Assembly: GCA_014898415.1 (NCBI GenBank)
Contig: RCTD01000002.1
Coordinates: 1,984,001-2,048,000, forward strand
DNA length: 64,000 nt
Origin: Stromatinia cepivora
Lineage: Eukaryota > Ascomycota > Leotiomycetes > Helotiales > Sclerotiniaceae
Direction: 5' to 3'
Part shown: in pieces, positions 12,837 to 23,371 of the stretch
Position numbering within the stretch: the stretch's first letter is position 1
How the letters are laid out: the number at the start of each line of letters is the position of its first letter
Program-made: the position numbers and the translations under genes
The notes under the pieces: model-generated
Told to the model about the DNA's origin: nothing
The model's input: only the letters and a program-made list of their open reading frames with translations
Databases searched by the model: none

Positions 12837-13106
12837 ATGGCTCGCCAAAACATAGATACCTCACCACTTTCAGAACGGTCCAAACTGGACGCATACTATG
12901 TACGCATTCGATATGACGGCATGCCGGTCACAATTCCCGGCTGTAAAGCCTGCGGTAAACATCTTAGGGGCGGTGAAAGCTTCTGTACATTGGAGGCATT
13001 CAAAGAAATCGTCGAAAAGTTGACCCCTGCGGACTGGAAGAAGAATTGCTGGAGCAACTTGAATGGTCCTAAATTTCCAAGCATGCCTGAACCGACTGGG
13101 TATTGA
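12837..13106 (+). pseudogene. 3' fragment of a histidine acid phosphatase gene
   Basis: The frame of 89 codons reads like the extreme C terminus of a fungal histidine acid phosphatase (phytase/acid phosphatase clan, normally about 450-550 residues, usually secreted). It has YYVRIRYDGMPVTIPGC, then a Cys-containing segment GESFCTLEAFKEIV, then ending FPSMPEPTGY. The catalytic RHGxRxP and HD motifs would lie well upstream and are absent from the adjacent sequence in all plus frames I read. This is therefore a truncated relic, probably a duplication or recombination remnant, and not a functional enzyme. An undetected intron plus very divergent 5' exons would be the alternative, but no matching exon is visible. 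Confidence 0.65.
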
Positions 13107-13693
13107 TTTCGATATGTATTGTGTCAGCGGCCTAGTACCACACACGATGAGCTGTACATGAACAGACTCAATACACATCAAATAATTTTAAGAATCATGG
13201 TTTCTACGTGATATAAAAGCATGATGGTGAGCTTGAATGTCGAATCTGGGTTCACATTCAGTGGTCTTTGTATTCCTGGTCTGGGCCCATGAAGCGAGTA
13301 TGGAAAATGGTGGATCGGGAGGGATTTTTGATTGCAGAACTAAGTTTTTATTTGTTCGAGATTTTGGTATTGATGGATAAGTGATGTGTTGCTAACTTTC
13401 GAGTGCCTTGCTGGGCGAATGAAGATACCAGGGGAGGGACGTAGAAAAAAGGAGGTGAGAGAGAAAGTTCACAGAAGTCTAAAGCAAACGAATACCAGTA
13501 TGGTTATCCCGAACTAAGTCAATATGCTCCAGTGTTTACAAGTTTCAATCTCGGATAATCCAAATTCGGCAGAAATCCTTCCGCCCATCATATGGTGGAC
13601 ACTGGTAAAATTTTCGGAGGCTATTCGCAAGTGGATTTTGGAGAGGCAAACAACAAGAGGCAATTGAAGCAAAGCAGAAATACTAACTAAGCT
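13107..13693. other. Spacer between acid phosphatase relic and gasdermin gene
   Basis: About 590 bp with no open frame of note and no recognisable repeat. It holds the 3' ends of two converging genes. Confidence 0.6.
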
Positions 13694-14391
13694 TTAGAAA
13701 AACGTCTTCTCCGTCCTCATTGACTCCGGACAAAACCTGATCTCCACCACACGATAGACAAACACATAATCAGAGCCGCTGTCAAACTTCACTTCTCTAT
13801 TTTTTGTATTGCTAATTTCAATCTGTGGCCCACCAGACACCGGTACACCCGTTAACACTGCCGCATCTAAGCCAAAATTTAACATTCCCCCATACCCATT
13901 GACCGCTTCAGTCGTGACTGACGCACTTCGCCCTATCTTGACGCCCGTGACCATGTAAATGGGCTTTTTGAATCCGGTTGCCGATATATAAGCCATGACA
14001 CCCTCTGCTTTCAGACTTTCCCAATATATTCCACATCGGGCTGAAAGTACTTTTCCTCCAGTCGATGAAACGTGTAGATAGGTATCATCTCTTGGTTGTG
14101 ATGCGATCCCGTGCTGACATCGGCTCCAATTCCAAGGACCATCTGAAGGAAGCTCGCCCACAATGTGATTTTTTTGTGTTTTGCAGACCTGACAAATTTT
14201 TCCCCATTTTCCTTGAACGATTCTTGCAGGTCCGCTACGGATACCGGCACAAATTGGTTGTTTCGGTGGTTAAGAGACTTCTGAGGAGCATCCGGATGGA
14301 CGATGATGCTCCTCAAAGCAATGAGTCCATCAGATGGGAAATCACAGTTAAATGCTAGGAAACATGTAGGCTTGAAAGGTATAGAAGCCAT
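13694..14391 (-). pseudogene. Fungal gasdermin-like cell-death protein (RCD-1/HET-Q1 family), frameshifted
   Basis: The conceptual product resembles fungal gasdermins, which are pore-forming executors of heterokaryon-incompatibility cell death, activated in known cases by proteolysis or allelic co-expression. The N-terminal frame starts MASIPFKPTCFLAFNCDFPS and contains the typical DGLIALRSIIVHP block. The downstream frame contains KKPIYMVTGVKIGR, a Gly-rich stretch, and YVFVYRVVEIRF, all in family order. The two parts are in different frames. The first ends at a stop at 14011-14013, and the change of frame falls in or near a run of three G (14020-14022 on this strand), fitting loss of one base. 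Combined length is about 230 codons against roughly 250 in the family. No plausible intron rescues it without removing conserved residues. A sequencing error is possible. The family call is from pattern memory, not a search. Confidence 0.72.
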
Positions 14392-14717
14392 GGTGCCCGA
14401 TGTAGCTAGGCTGGTGATTTCTTTCGTGTAAACCCACTTGTGAATACTAAACTCGATCTATACAATCTCAGTTATCAAACCCATCTAAATTCACTTGCAT
14501 GTAGCTTTTAATAGACCGAAATTATGGTCTATTTATTGAGAAGTGAATGGTAAATTGATATATAAATAGAACTCACTAAACTCAGGAGTGGCACCCACCG
14601 AGATTTAATGCACGTATGACAACGATTTTATATTTCAATCGAACTTCAGTTAAGGTTCGAGCCTCGACAACTATACAATCTTCAACGATCATCATAATTT
14701 CCTACTACTGGGTAAAT
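14392..14717. other. Divergent intergenic region
   Basis: Head-to-head spacer of about 325 bp between the gasdermin start and the kinase-like relic, so both promoters should be here. It is AT-rich with tatataaat near 14560. Nothing else is recognisable. Confidence 0.45.
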
Positions 14718-16075
14718 ATGGTTCACCCAGACTTGGAATGGCAAACTGCTCAGAAAGTAGTCGAGGTTGCTCTCCAAGATACAAACTATGGCTGTGATGA
14801 CCCTAAGAGACTTCCTGGCAGTTTTATCAACTTTGCCTTTCGAAACACACTTTCAATTCTAATTGAGGGACAACAAACGGTTATAGTAAAAATAACGGAA
14901 GGAAAGCTGAAGATAGAGAAAACAACGGGAGAGGCATTTACTTTGCACAAGACTCGTAGTGTAAGCATGGTTATCAAACGCTCAATTCAATCACTGTTGT
15001 TCTATTTATTGTCATTTTTAGTTATTACTATTTCATCCATCCCTATATTTTTATCTTTTGATTGATGCGGGATTTAATTCATTTAGTACTATGAACATCA
15101 TGTGCTTACACAACCTCCACCATCTTTCTTTACCGAACGAGAGGATAATGTCTCTCCTTTAATTCTAGTCCGAGTTCCAAAAGTATTTGATTACTTCCCT
15201 AACGATTACATCCACATTATGGGAGATCCCCAACACTATGACGCTAAAATCACACCTCCTCCAGAAGGCTTTCACTTCTCTTTGCAGCAGCATGCGGAAG
15301 GGCTGTAGGTGCATGTATCGCAAAGTTCCATACTTGGGGTAGCCACTCAGATCAAGGAGGCCCGCGAGAAGTGCTCAGTGAGTACAAGAAAGCGGGTTTA
15401 TTCAAGTATCGGCTATCTTGTGGACGACTGGATGCGACGATAGACAAATTTCCTGGGATGCTTGGGGACAATAGACTTCTATTCAAGAGTGTGAACGATC
15501 GTATCATGACTTTCGCGCAAGAAGGAAGTGGTATCATTCACGGAGACTTCTGGCCCGGAAAATAATCATACCCTAGAACTAACCACTCAGCTTCTTTTCT
15601 AATTTGGCTACTCTAATCTGGTATTTTCGAGTTACAACAAAAGCCTACGATTCAGCTGATGAACATCGATGTTCAAGGGGACAACAAGCGAGTGATCTTT
15701 GTTCTTGATTGGGAACTTTGTCATCTTTCATCTATTGTGGTTGATCTAGGTACTATACTTGCTGAATTATATTGTATCTATTTCTTCGAAGATTCGCCAT
15801 TAGTCCCAATCATTCTTGATTCCTCCTTGAAAGCATATGGGCCAATTGAGATACGGGATGCTCTAGATACGATGCTATACTGCGGTGTTTATCTCATTAT
15901 CTGGCCATGTCGTACAGAATGGTCTGAGCATCTGAAGTTAAAAGAATGTATTCAATTTGGTTGTAATATCTATACAAATGCCAGTGATGGCAATGTGGAT
16001 TGGTTTAGGAAAGGGTTGTTTTGGGAATTGTTATCCTTGACAAATAATAATAGTGTTAGTGTTAGTGTTGGTTGA
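14718..16075 (+). pseudogene. Aminoglycoside phosphotransferase (APH)-like kinase, decayed
   Basis: Pieces of a fungal APH/choline-kinase-fold protein appear in order. The N terminus starts MVHPDLEWQTAQKVVEVAL and leads to the ATP-lobe segment QQTVIVKITEG. A likely intron follows from GTAAGC near 14960. Next come YEHHVL and VRVPKVFDYF, then ACGRAVGACIAKFHTWGS in a different frame, then the catalytic loop IIHGDFWPG, then VLDWELCHLSS with the metal-binding Asp. At least two breaks are visible: a frame change around 15262-15308, and a stop at 15563-15565 immediately after HGDFWPG where a conserved Asn should follow. The second may be a lost splice donor (ATAATC where GTAATC would work). Such kinases are abundant and poorly characterised in fungi; the substrate is unknown. 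Confidence 0.65.
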
Positions 16076-16899
16076 AAAGTTTGTTAATGAATCATTCAAT
16101 GATCTTGAAAGTAGATGAGGAAGTGTGTCAGGTAGCAAATTCTGTATATCTGTAGTAAATAGAGTTTTGTATTCTGGGTTGGGATATCTGAATTAGTTAA
16201 GGTTATTGAGAGAGACTCGAATTTTCAGCCGAGTAGGAGGACCTTTGACTTCAAATTGGCGGCTGAATGGATTCAAGCCCACAAATACGACTGGAATTGT
16301 TAAAAGTTGGGAATCAGGTTAAACATTGAAGATAATTAATGGCTGAATCCAGGTATTATATTGAAAGAATCTCAAGTCTTTAACTGAGATGGGAGCGGTC
16401 AAATATCTCAACTTGCAGGTTGGTTTGTGAGATGCAGTATTTTATGCTTGATATACTTCAATTGACCCAGTTGTTATATGCAGGGGTGATGTATTGATTG
16501 CTAATGCTAATAGATGTCAATTTTCCTTTTGTTCGGGAGTTTGGGCCGGCGAGGGTGGCTTTCCTTGAAATGATGATTTTGAGGATGGAAATTTTCAAGA
16601 GACTCAGAATAATGTATGCTGAGCACCTAGATAATCAAAGTGAATTTTAATATGTCAGTATGCTAGGTTAAGTGATATGATTGTTTGTAGATAGAATGAC
16701 AAATTACATGAGAGATAAATATGTGCTTTTCAAAAATATCAAAACCCAAGAACTACCCGGCAATCACATGCTCCTCAACTTCTCCAACATTATATCACAC
16801 AGGGTACGCTCATGCCTCCGATCATTCAATAGCGACCAAGGGAGGATGCAATTTTTTCCATCTCGACTCTCTGCCACTTCATGCCCGTCCAGGGTCCAA
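16076..16899. other. Spacer without recognised features
   Basis: About 820 bp of AT-rich sequence with no long open frame and no recognised homology. Part may be the lost 3' end of the protease relic to its right. Confidence 0.5.
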
Positions 16900-18130
16900 G
16901 GTTGAAAAACATATTGTAGGAAGATTGAAGAATAATGCAGGAACAAGAATGATTTTTGAGCTCATGGCAGTTTATGTTGCGCATATCCGAGCGCAAGGGC
17001 TGCTACCCCCGCAACGATAGGAGCGGCACATGATGTACCCGATGTTAAGACCTCAATACCGGCATTGAAGTGAGGTGGCCAGTAATAGGAGGACGGCTCC
17101 ACCTAAAATGCAGTAGTCTTGTGGTCGAGAATTGGGTGTGTGCGATGAATGGTAGCCATCCCCATGTAAAGAATAGATACATATCACTTGCTCTAAGTGT
17201 GCTGGTCACACTATGGAGTGTCGATTTCCAGAATTAGATGCAGCTGCAATGAGGATGACATTGTTCGCCGTGGCATGCGTCAGAGCGTCATCGATGATAG
17301 GGTGGAGTTCAGGGAAACCGAAGGACATGGTGATTATATCCACTTTCCGCACATCCGTAGTATATTCAATGGCGTGCAGTCACTTGCATATCAGTATTTT
17401 ATCTCTCAATGAATAGTCCATCGCGGATCTTCTACCTTGGTGATGATATCGGGATCAAGCTCTCCATTTTGTGTGATCCGCTCAATAAATACCTCTGAAT
17501 TAGGCGCCACTTTGAGCAGCAAGCCTGCCGCATGCGTACAATGTCCACTTGTACCGGCACGACTGGCATTGTCCCCCTTCAAACAGCTTCTATACGTAAA
17601 CAGATTTTCTTAGGCGGGGAGGATTTCGCTAGAAGATCAATTCCAGTGTCGAGGCTTGCTATCTTCACTCTGCACACTGGCCCTCCTTGTCAATGCGAGG
17701 AAAGGTATATGTTTGCAAATCTTGAAACCATCTTTCGGCCGGCACGGAGTCCGAAGCTGCCTTCTGGTCAATAGATGCGGGCTTTGCCGTTACAGAGCTC
17801 GATGCGACAAATTCGTTGAGCCAACATATTAAAGACTCGTATTACTTGAGTTGCGAGTTTTCAGAACAGATCTTGTAGCTGGCACTAATGAGTCTTTCTG
17901 CCCCCTGAGAGCCGAATCTAGATCGTTTGTTTGTATATCGTATGCCACCAAAATTGCCTGTAAAGGACCCACGATGTTAGCATGCAAACTTTGTTGTTTG
18001 GACTTCGTTACTAGAACCTTGATCAAAGATATCCTCAGGCTGGAGACAGGTCTGAATCGCTAGAGCATGTTTGGTAATAGCCTTTTTATAACTTTGCGTC
18101 TCTCCCAACAGCTGGTAGGCATTTAATAAG
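16900..18130 (-). pseudogene. Subtilisin-like (S8) serine protease relic
   Basis: Minus-strand fragments in several frames line up in the order of a fungal S8 protease with an N-terminal helical domain. They are: YKKAITKHALAIQTCLQPED with FDQGSSNEVQTTKF (about 17975-18127); the Asp region VKIASLDTGIDL (about 17640-17680); the His region SGHCTHAAGLLLKVAP (about 17500-17550), where the usual HGTH is HCTH; the core VDIITMSFGFPELHP then AAASNSGNR (about 17219-17340); and the Ser region GTSCAAPIVAGVAALAL (about 16995-17040). Frames are broken by stops between the Asp and His regions and after the oxyanion Asn. One interruption near 17420 resembles an intron lacking a clean frame. It is a relic unless the assembly is wrong. 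Proteases of this type cleave gasdermin in the P. anserina het-Q system, and the neighbouring gasdermin gene fits that pairing. Confidence 0.75.
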
Positions 18131-19290
18131 CATCGGGATTATGCATAGAGGTGAGGCATGACGAGTGGGCTCAGCGGCAGACATTAGCAGCCAGAGAGAA
18201 AATGTTAGGTCCGGAGCACCCAGAAACTCTAACAAGTGTAAACAGCCTTGCACAAGCCCTGTTCTCCCAAGGAAAGTATGAAGAAGCAGAAGAGGTATAT
18301 CGGTATGCATTGGTCGGGAGGGAAAGTACTAGGCTATGGGTACCTCGGTATGATAAAGAGTCTCAATAACTTAGATCAAGCTTTTGTTTGCCTAGGGCAG
18401 TTTAAAGTAGCCGAGGAACCGTTTCGGCGAGCACTGGCAGAGGGAGGGAAGACACTTGAACCTGAGCATCCTTATGTATTACAAAATATTCACAACCTAG
18501 GAGGAGCGCTTTGAAACCAAGGCCAGCATAGGAAAGCAGGGAACTATAACGAAAACTTCGGCAGGGAGGGAAAAGGTTCCAGGCCCAGACCACCCAGACA
18601 CGTTGCGAAGCGTTAATAACCTAGGGGGACATTTGAAGTAATGGGGCAGTACGAAGCAGCAGAGGAGTTATACCGCCAAGCATTAAAAGGATGGGTGCAG
18701 GTGTCGGGAGATGGGCACGCAGACACACTTCAAAGCGCCCACAACATAGGAGGTGCCCTTCGAAATCAAGGACAATATCAAAAGGCAGTGATTTTTGACC
18801 AGGAAGCGCTGATAGGCAGAGAAAAGACATTAGGACGAAACCACCCCAGTACATTGAGAAGTTTGAGCAATTTAGATTCAATGCCCGAAAAACAAGAAAA
18901 ATATATGGAGGCAAAGAATCTATATCAGCAAGCGTTGACTGCAAAAGAACAAATGTTAGGAAAGGAACATCCAGATATGCTTCAAAGCATTAACAACATT
19001 GGTGGTATCCGCTTGAACCAATTAGACTAGATTGGGACAGAGTCTTATTCATCGATAAGGATTAGAAGAAAGGAAAGGATTCTGGGACTAGATCACCATG
19101 ACACGCTGCAAAGTATAAGCAATTGGGAGAAGGCTCGAAAATTTGGACCGGCTTGAGGAAGCAGAGCCACTCTTCCGACAGGCCGTAGAAAGCAAGGAGA
19201 CGCTGTTGGGGCATGAACATTCCCATTCTCTGCGGGGTGTTGAGGATCTCGCCGGACTTGTTAGAAAGATCGACTGGAAGTGAGAATCAA
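18131..19290 (+). pseudogene. Decayed kinesin-light-chain-type TPR repeat array (NLR-like C terminus)
   Basis: About nine TPR units of roughly 42 residues recur at about 126-bp spacing, with the pattern RExxLGxEHPxTLxSxxNL...QGxYxEAExLYRxAL. Examples are REKMLGPEHPETLTSVNSLA, REKTLGRNHPSTLRSLSNL and KEQMLGKEHPDMLQSINNIG. Repeat frames start near 18191, 18317, 18443, 18565, 18691, 18816, 18939, 19070 and 19190. Reading is broken by frameshifts and stops (for example around 18510-18640 and after 19027). In fungi such arrays are mostly the C-terminal recognition part of STAND/NLR proteins. No nucleotide-binding domain lies upstream; the protease relic on the opposite strand occupies that place. 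It is therefore a truncated, dead fragment. The parent protein could also have been another TPR protein. Confidence 0.75.
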
Positions 19291-19797
19291 TCATTGCCAA
19301 TTGGGATGGACAAAGGAGTATGTAGATGATGATGGATTCGTGACGATACTATTTCATTCCAAAGTCTGAATAGAATTAATTCAAATTGAAATGTTATTGA
19401 TTGACACGAAGTCGCATAGAGGTGAAGAGCAGCTCTCTTATGGTGAGAGCTCTAATTTCGAATAAGTTTTAGCTTTCCTTGGCTATCGTAGTGCCAAAGG
19501 ACCGTTAAGAACTTCACGATGTTCTAATTCAATTTTGGTAATTCCAAATATTCTAAGAAAGACAGTATCTTTATATCCTCGTCAAATTAGATATACCAAT
19601 TCCTGCCACATCCTCTGTTGTCGTGTAGAGAGAAGGAAGGTATTTAGTAAGCAGGAGCTCCAGAAAGATGTGGCTGAAGGTGGGGAAATTGTTTACCTCG
19701 GAATTAATCTCGTCGGATATCCATCTTATCGCGAGAGTGAACTCCCATCTAGAATACCCTCATTCATTCAATTTACTTCGTTATCAATTGCTACACA
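19291..19797. other. Promoter side of the FAH-family gene
   Basis: About 500 bp with no supported gene. Short open frames on the plus strand near 19535-19800 overlap the true start region and show no family resemblance. Confidence 0.5.
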
Positions 19798-20951
19798 ATG
19801 TCGTCGCCTTCATTCTCCGTAAGTCCAATTCAATCAATACCACCACATTCGCGGGTACAGGGTCATTAGTTATGCAATGCTAATGCTCCTCTAGCGACTT
19901 GTCCGCTTCCTGGCCAAAAACGGGCGCACATACTACGGCGATGCCATTCTACCCAAAGGAGTATCAGATATCGCGAAAGCTACACAAGCCAAAGTGATTA
20001 CAGGTGAAATATTTGGAAAACATGAGGTTACAGATCAAATACAAGATATCCGACTCTTACTTGCTCCATTAGCAACAGAGGATGTCAAGACTGTGAGATG
20101 TTTGGGGTTGAACTATGAACAGCACGCGAAGGAGGTAAGCATTTATGAATATGAATATTGGATGAAATGAAACAAAGATGGAAAATTGATTTCAAGCTGG
20201 GTACTTTCTAGTCAAATATGCCGATTCCAAAATTCCCAATTCTGTTTGTAAGTCCATGTTTTCCGTATCCCCGAAATTTCAATAATAATTAACATCCCAA
20301 AGTACAAACCCATCACATCACTCTCTGGTCCCACCGATCCCATTCCCATCCCCCTGATGGCTCAAGAAGGTACCGGTCTTGACTACGAATGCGAGCTTGT
20401 AGTGGTGATCGGGAAATCCTGCACCAATGTCCCCGAATCCAAAGCTTTAGATTATGTTCTTGGTTATGCCGTGGGCGACGATGTATCGCATCGAGAATGG
20501 CAGATTCAACGAGGAGGCGGTCAATGGGCTCTCGGAAAGGGATTTGATGGATGGGCTCCGTATGGCCCGGGAATTGTCTCTAGTCAATTGATTGATCCGC
20601 AAAATCTTAAGATCTTTACGAAATTGAATGGGAAGACGGTTCAGGAGAGTAGTACGAAGGATATGATTTTTGGTGTAGCAAAAACTATTGCCTTCTTGAG
20701 TCAGGGAACTACATTATTACCAGGAGATTTAATTTTTACAGGAACGTGAGTTTTTGTGGATCATTTCCCCGTTATGATTATTGGATTTGAAAAGATGCTA
20801 ATATATGAATAGTCCACAAGGTGTAGGAATGGGGAGAAAGCCACAGGTATGGTTGAAGGATGGTGATGTGGTTGAAGTTGGGCTAGAAGGGGTAGGAAGT
20901 TGTATTAATAAGGTTGAGTTTACTCAGACAAAGGAGAAGGCGAAGCTATAA
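19798..20951 (+). CDS. Fumarylacetoacetate hydrolase (FAH) family protein
   Basis: Predicted metal-dependent enzyme of the FAH/FAHD superfamily, whose members hydrolyse or isomerise or decarboxylate small 2-oxo and acylpyruvate-type acids. Five exons are inferred: 19798-19818, 19895-20134, 20212-20247, 20303-20745 and 20813-20951, giving 292 residues. The short first exon encodes MSSPSFS. Conserved blocks are VRCLGLNYEQHAKE, the metal-site segment GLDYECELVVVIGK, then GYAVGDDVSHREWQ, GFDGWAPYGPGIV, and PGDLIFTGTPQGVGMGRKP near the C terminus. Length and order match FAHD2-type proteins of about 290-310 residues. All introns have GT and AG ends. The exact substrate cannot be told from sequence, and no pathway partner lies next to it. 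Confidence 0.92.
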
Positions 20952-22548
20952 AGTTTCTAGACGCTGAAATATATGGGATATGGATATCTATTGCAATAAT
21001 TTCAAACATACAACAAATTTCATCCCATAGTCATGCCCTTGGCACAGCATAATGTTCAGGCTGGGTTCATAGTGAGTTTAAGCAGTTGGAGTGTGAGGGT
21101 AGGAGATGATTTATGGAGAGGATTGATGGGGGTGGTGATTTGAATAGGGTCGATTTTGAGTTGTATGTTCATAGGAGTATTCATTGGGCATCCATATCTT
21201 TCTCTATCTCGATCTATTGACGCACATATTGCGGTTCCATCAATTAAATAATGCAGTACAAAAAGCCATTTTAAGCAGTCAATAGTAATCCCCAATATCG
21301 ATCTTATATCAGCTTTCCAAAAGGTAATTGAGGATGAGAGAAGTTCTGTTTCTTACAGCATCAGTGATGCCGCAGATCACCCATCAAGAATACTTAGATA
21401 TAAGTACTGAGTCTTAACAGCAATATCAGACAAAATTATTCCAAATCTTAACTTACTCTGCATCCTTCCATAGTGCAGGACTTATGATATGTGCAAGGCG
21501 AATACTCCAATCCCTAATGATCTATTGACAACTCTGTCTGATATTAACTTTACAATATATAGCATTTCAGCTGCAATATGGAAAGTCCTCGTCCAATCTA
21601 TCCAGTAAGTTTCATTACCTTGACTTCTTTGAATATATTCTATACTATTCCATTTCTACTCATGATATAGATATATAGAGTAAGGCTTTGTATAAATAAA
21701 CTTAAGACATTCAGACCTAATTAGATATTATATATAAATCCTGATAAATTCGACCATCCATCCCAATCACATCCCAATCACATCACATTTCATCTCATCT
21801 CATCTCAATCCATCTATCACATCCATCCATAAAAATTATTTTCCGACTCGGAGAAATCGCTATATGATCATATCCCCTGCACATCTAACATCTAACATCT
21901 TCAGCTAACATCTTCAGCTAACTCGCTTCAGGCATACATAAAGATATTAATCACATCACGTCTCACCTCACCAACGAAATAATCCGCAACACCCCCACGC
22001 AAATCCAAATCCCACTAGGTATCCAACCCTACCGCCCCTCCAAATCCTAGATAATCTCCTACTTATCTAGATCCTACAAAAAAGCAATCCTCCCAAATCC
22101 CAAATCGCAAATCGCGTCCCAGCACAATGGGTACGTGCAGATAGCCGTTCCAATTTCCAACTTACAGAGTAAAACAAAAAAAAGCAAACATATCGAGAAA
22201 CCTCGGCGATCAAGATTATCAATTCTCCATCTCACATGCATGAATCGCTCTCAAATCTCAAGAGTGATGAAAAAGATAGATTGGAAAAATCGGCTCGTTT
22301 GCTTAATATATATATACATATGTATGATGATGGTATACCTAGATATGTACGGAGTACATACCATGCATGATATGATTTTTTTTATCTGGACTCTGGACTC
22401 ACGAAACGCCCATAAAAAAAGCAAAATGAATAGAAGAAATCTAACTTTACCCAGATCAAGGGTACGGGCCGAACCCCTGATTCTGACCTTCCTTCAGCGT
22501 GCCTCATTCCTGGGATTTCATTCCTGGGACCTGGTACTGGATGAGATT

Positions 22549-22629
<81 letters not shown>

Positions 22630-23371
22630 TTCTTCTTCTTCTTCTTTTCTTTTCCTTCTCTTCTCTTTTCTTTTCTTTTCCTTTTCTTGATAATTATCCC
22701 GTAAATCCGATCCGATCTCATCTCATCTCATCTCATCAGATCAGATCAGATCTAATCGAAACGGTGTGGAGAGATCTTGCATAGATCTATCTTACTTATC
22801 TACCCTACTTAGCAATACTACTGTATGTACTACTGCATATAAGATGGGAAGCTACGTAATCTTACTCCATATAGTGCCTAGCTGGAGACAATCTTCCATA
22901 ATTCCATAATTGATATAAAAATCAACAAATCAAATTCCTTTCCTCATTACCAGGATCTTCAACGAGGGGCCATTTTTATTTTTAAATTTTGTAATACATC
23001 ATCATAGATTAATTTCAGCAACCGGAGATATCTAATATCTCCGTACTCCGTACCTAGGTAGTTTATGGGGGTGGGTACTCGTAGTTAAAACCCGCGTGTG
23101 TATATATTGTATATTCTACATATATTGCATATTTTAGATGGTGTATGGATAGATGTAATCAGAGTAAGAATAATATGCTTTTGGATGTGGGAAGTGCATG
23201 GGAGGGAATCCTATGCACAATCTTTTGGTGGTATTGTTGCTCGACCCTAGTACTCCATGAATTCACGTTCTCTTTTCACGGCAACGCATCACCGGCTTGC
23301 AATCTGAATCTGGGATTTGTATACATTCTGCTATCCATAATTCGTAAAAGCCATGGGCAATATCATAATCA
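20952..23371. other. Spacer with microsatellites
   Basis: About 2.4 kb between converging genes (FAH gene and lipase gene). It holds CATCTCATC-type tracts (21770-21830 and 22706-22745), the long TTTC repeat listed separately, two exact TACGGAGTA motifs (22348-22356 and, as the complement, 23044-23052) and the palindrome TACCTAGGTA (23051-23060). An open frame across 22135-22704 is driven by the repeat and is not supported. Confidence 0.6.
22547..22645. repeat. (TTTC)n / (TTC)n microsatellite
   Basis: About 20 copies of TTTC grade into TTC repeats and then irregular pyrimidine sequence to about 22690. It is strand-asymmetric, all-pyrimidine on the plus strand. Confidence 0.95.

Noticed and set aside
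13694..14391. Explaining the gasdermin frame change by a small intron
   Set aside because: The only GT...AG pairs that fit would be about 46 nt or less and would delete conserved residues before the KPIYMVTG block; a one-base loss is simpler.
16900..19290. A single protease-TPR fusion gene
   Set aside because: The protease reads on the minus strand and the TPR array on the plus strand, so they cannot be one gene without an inversion.
22135..22704. A 189-codon plus-strand frame
   Set aside because: Its second half is the TTTC/TTC microsatellite and its first half has no family resemblance.
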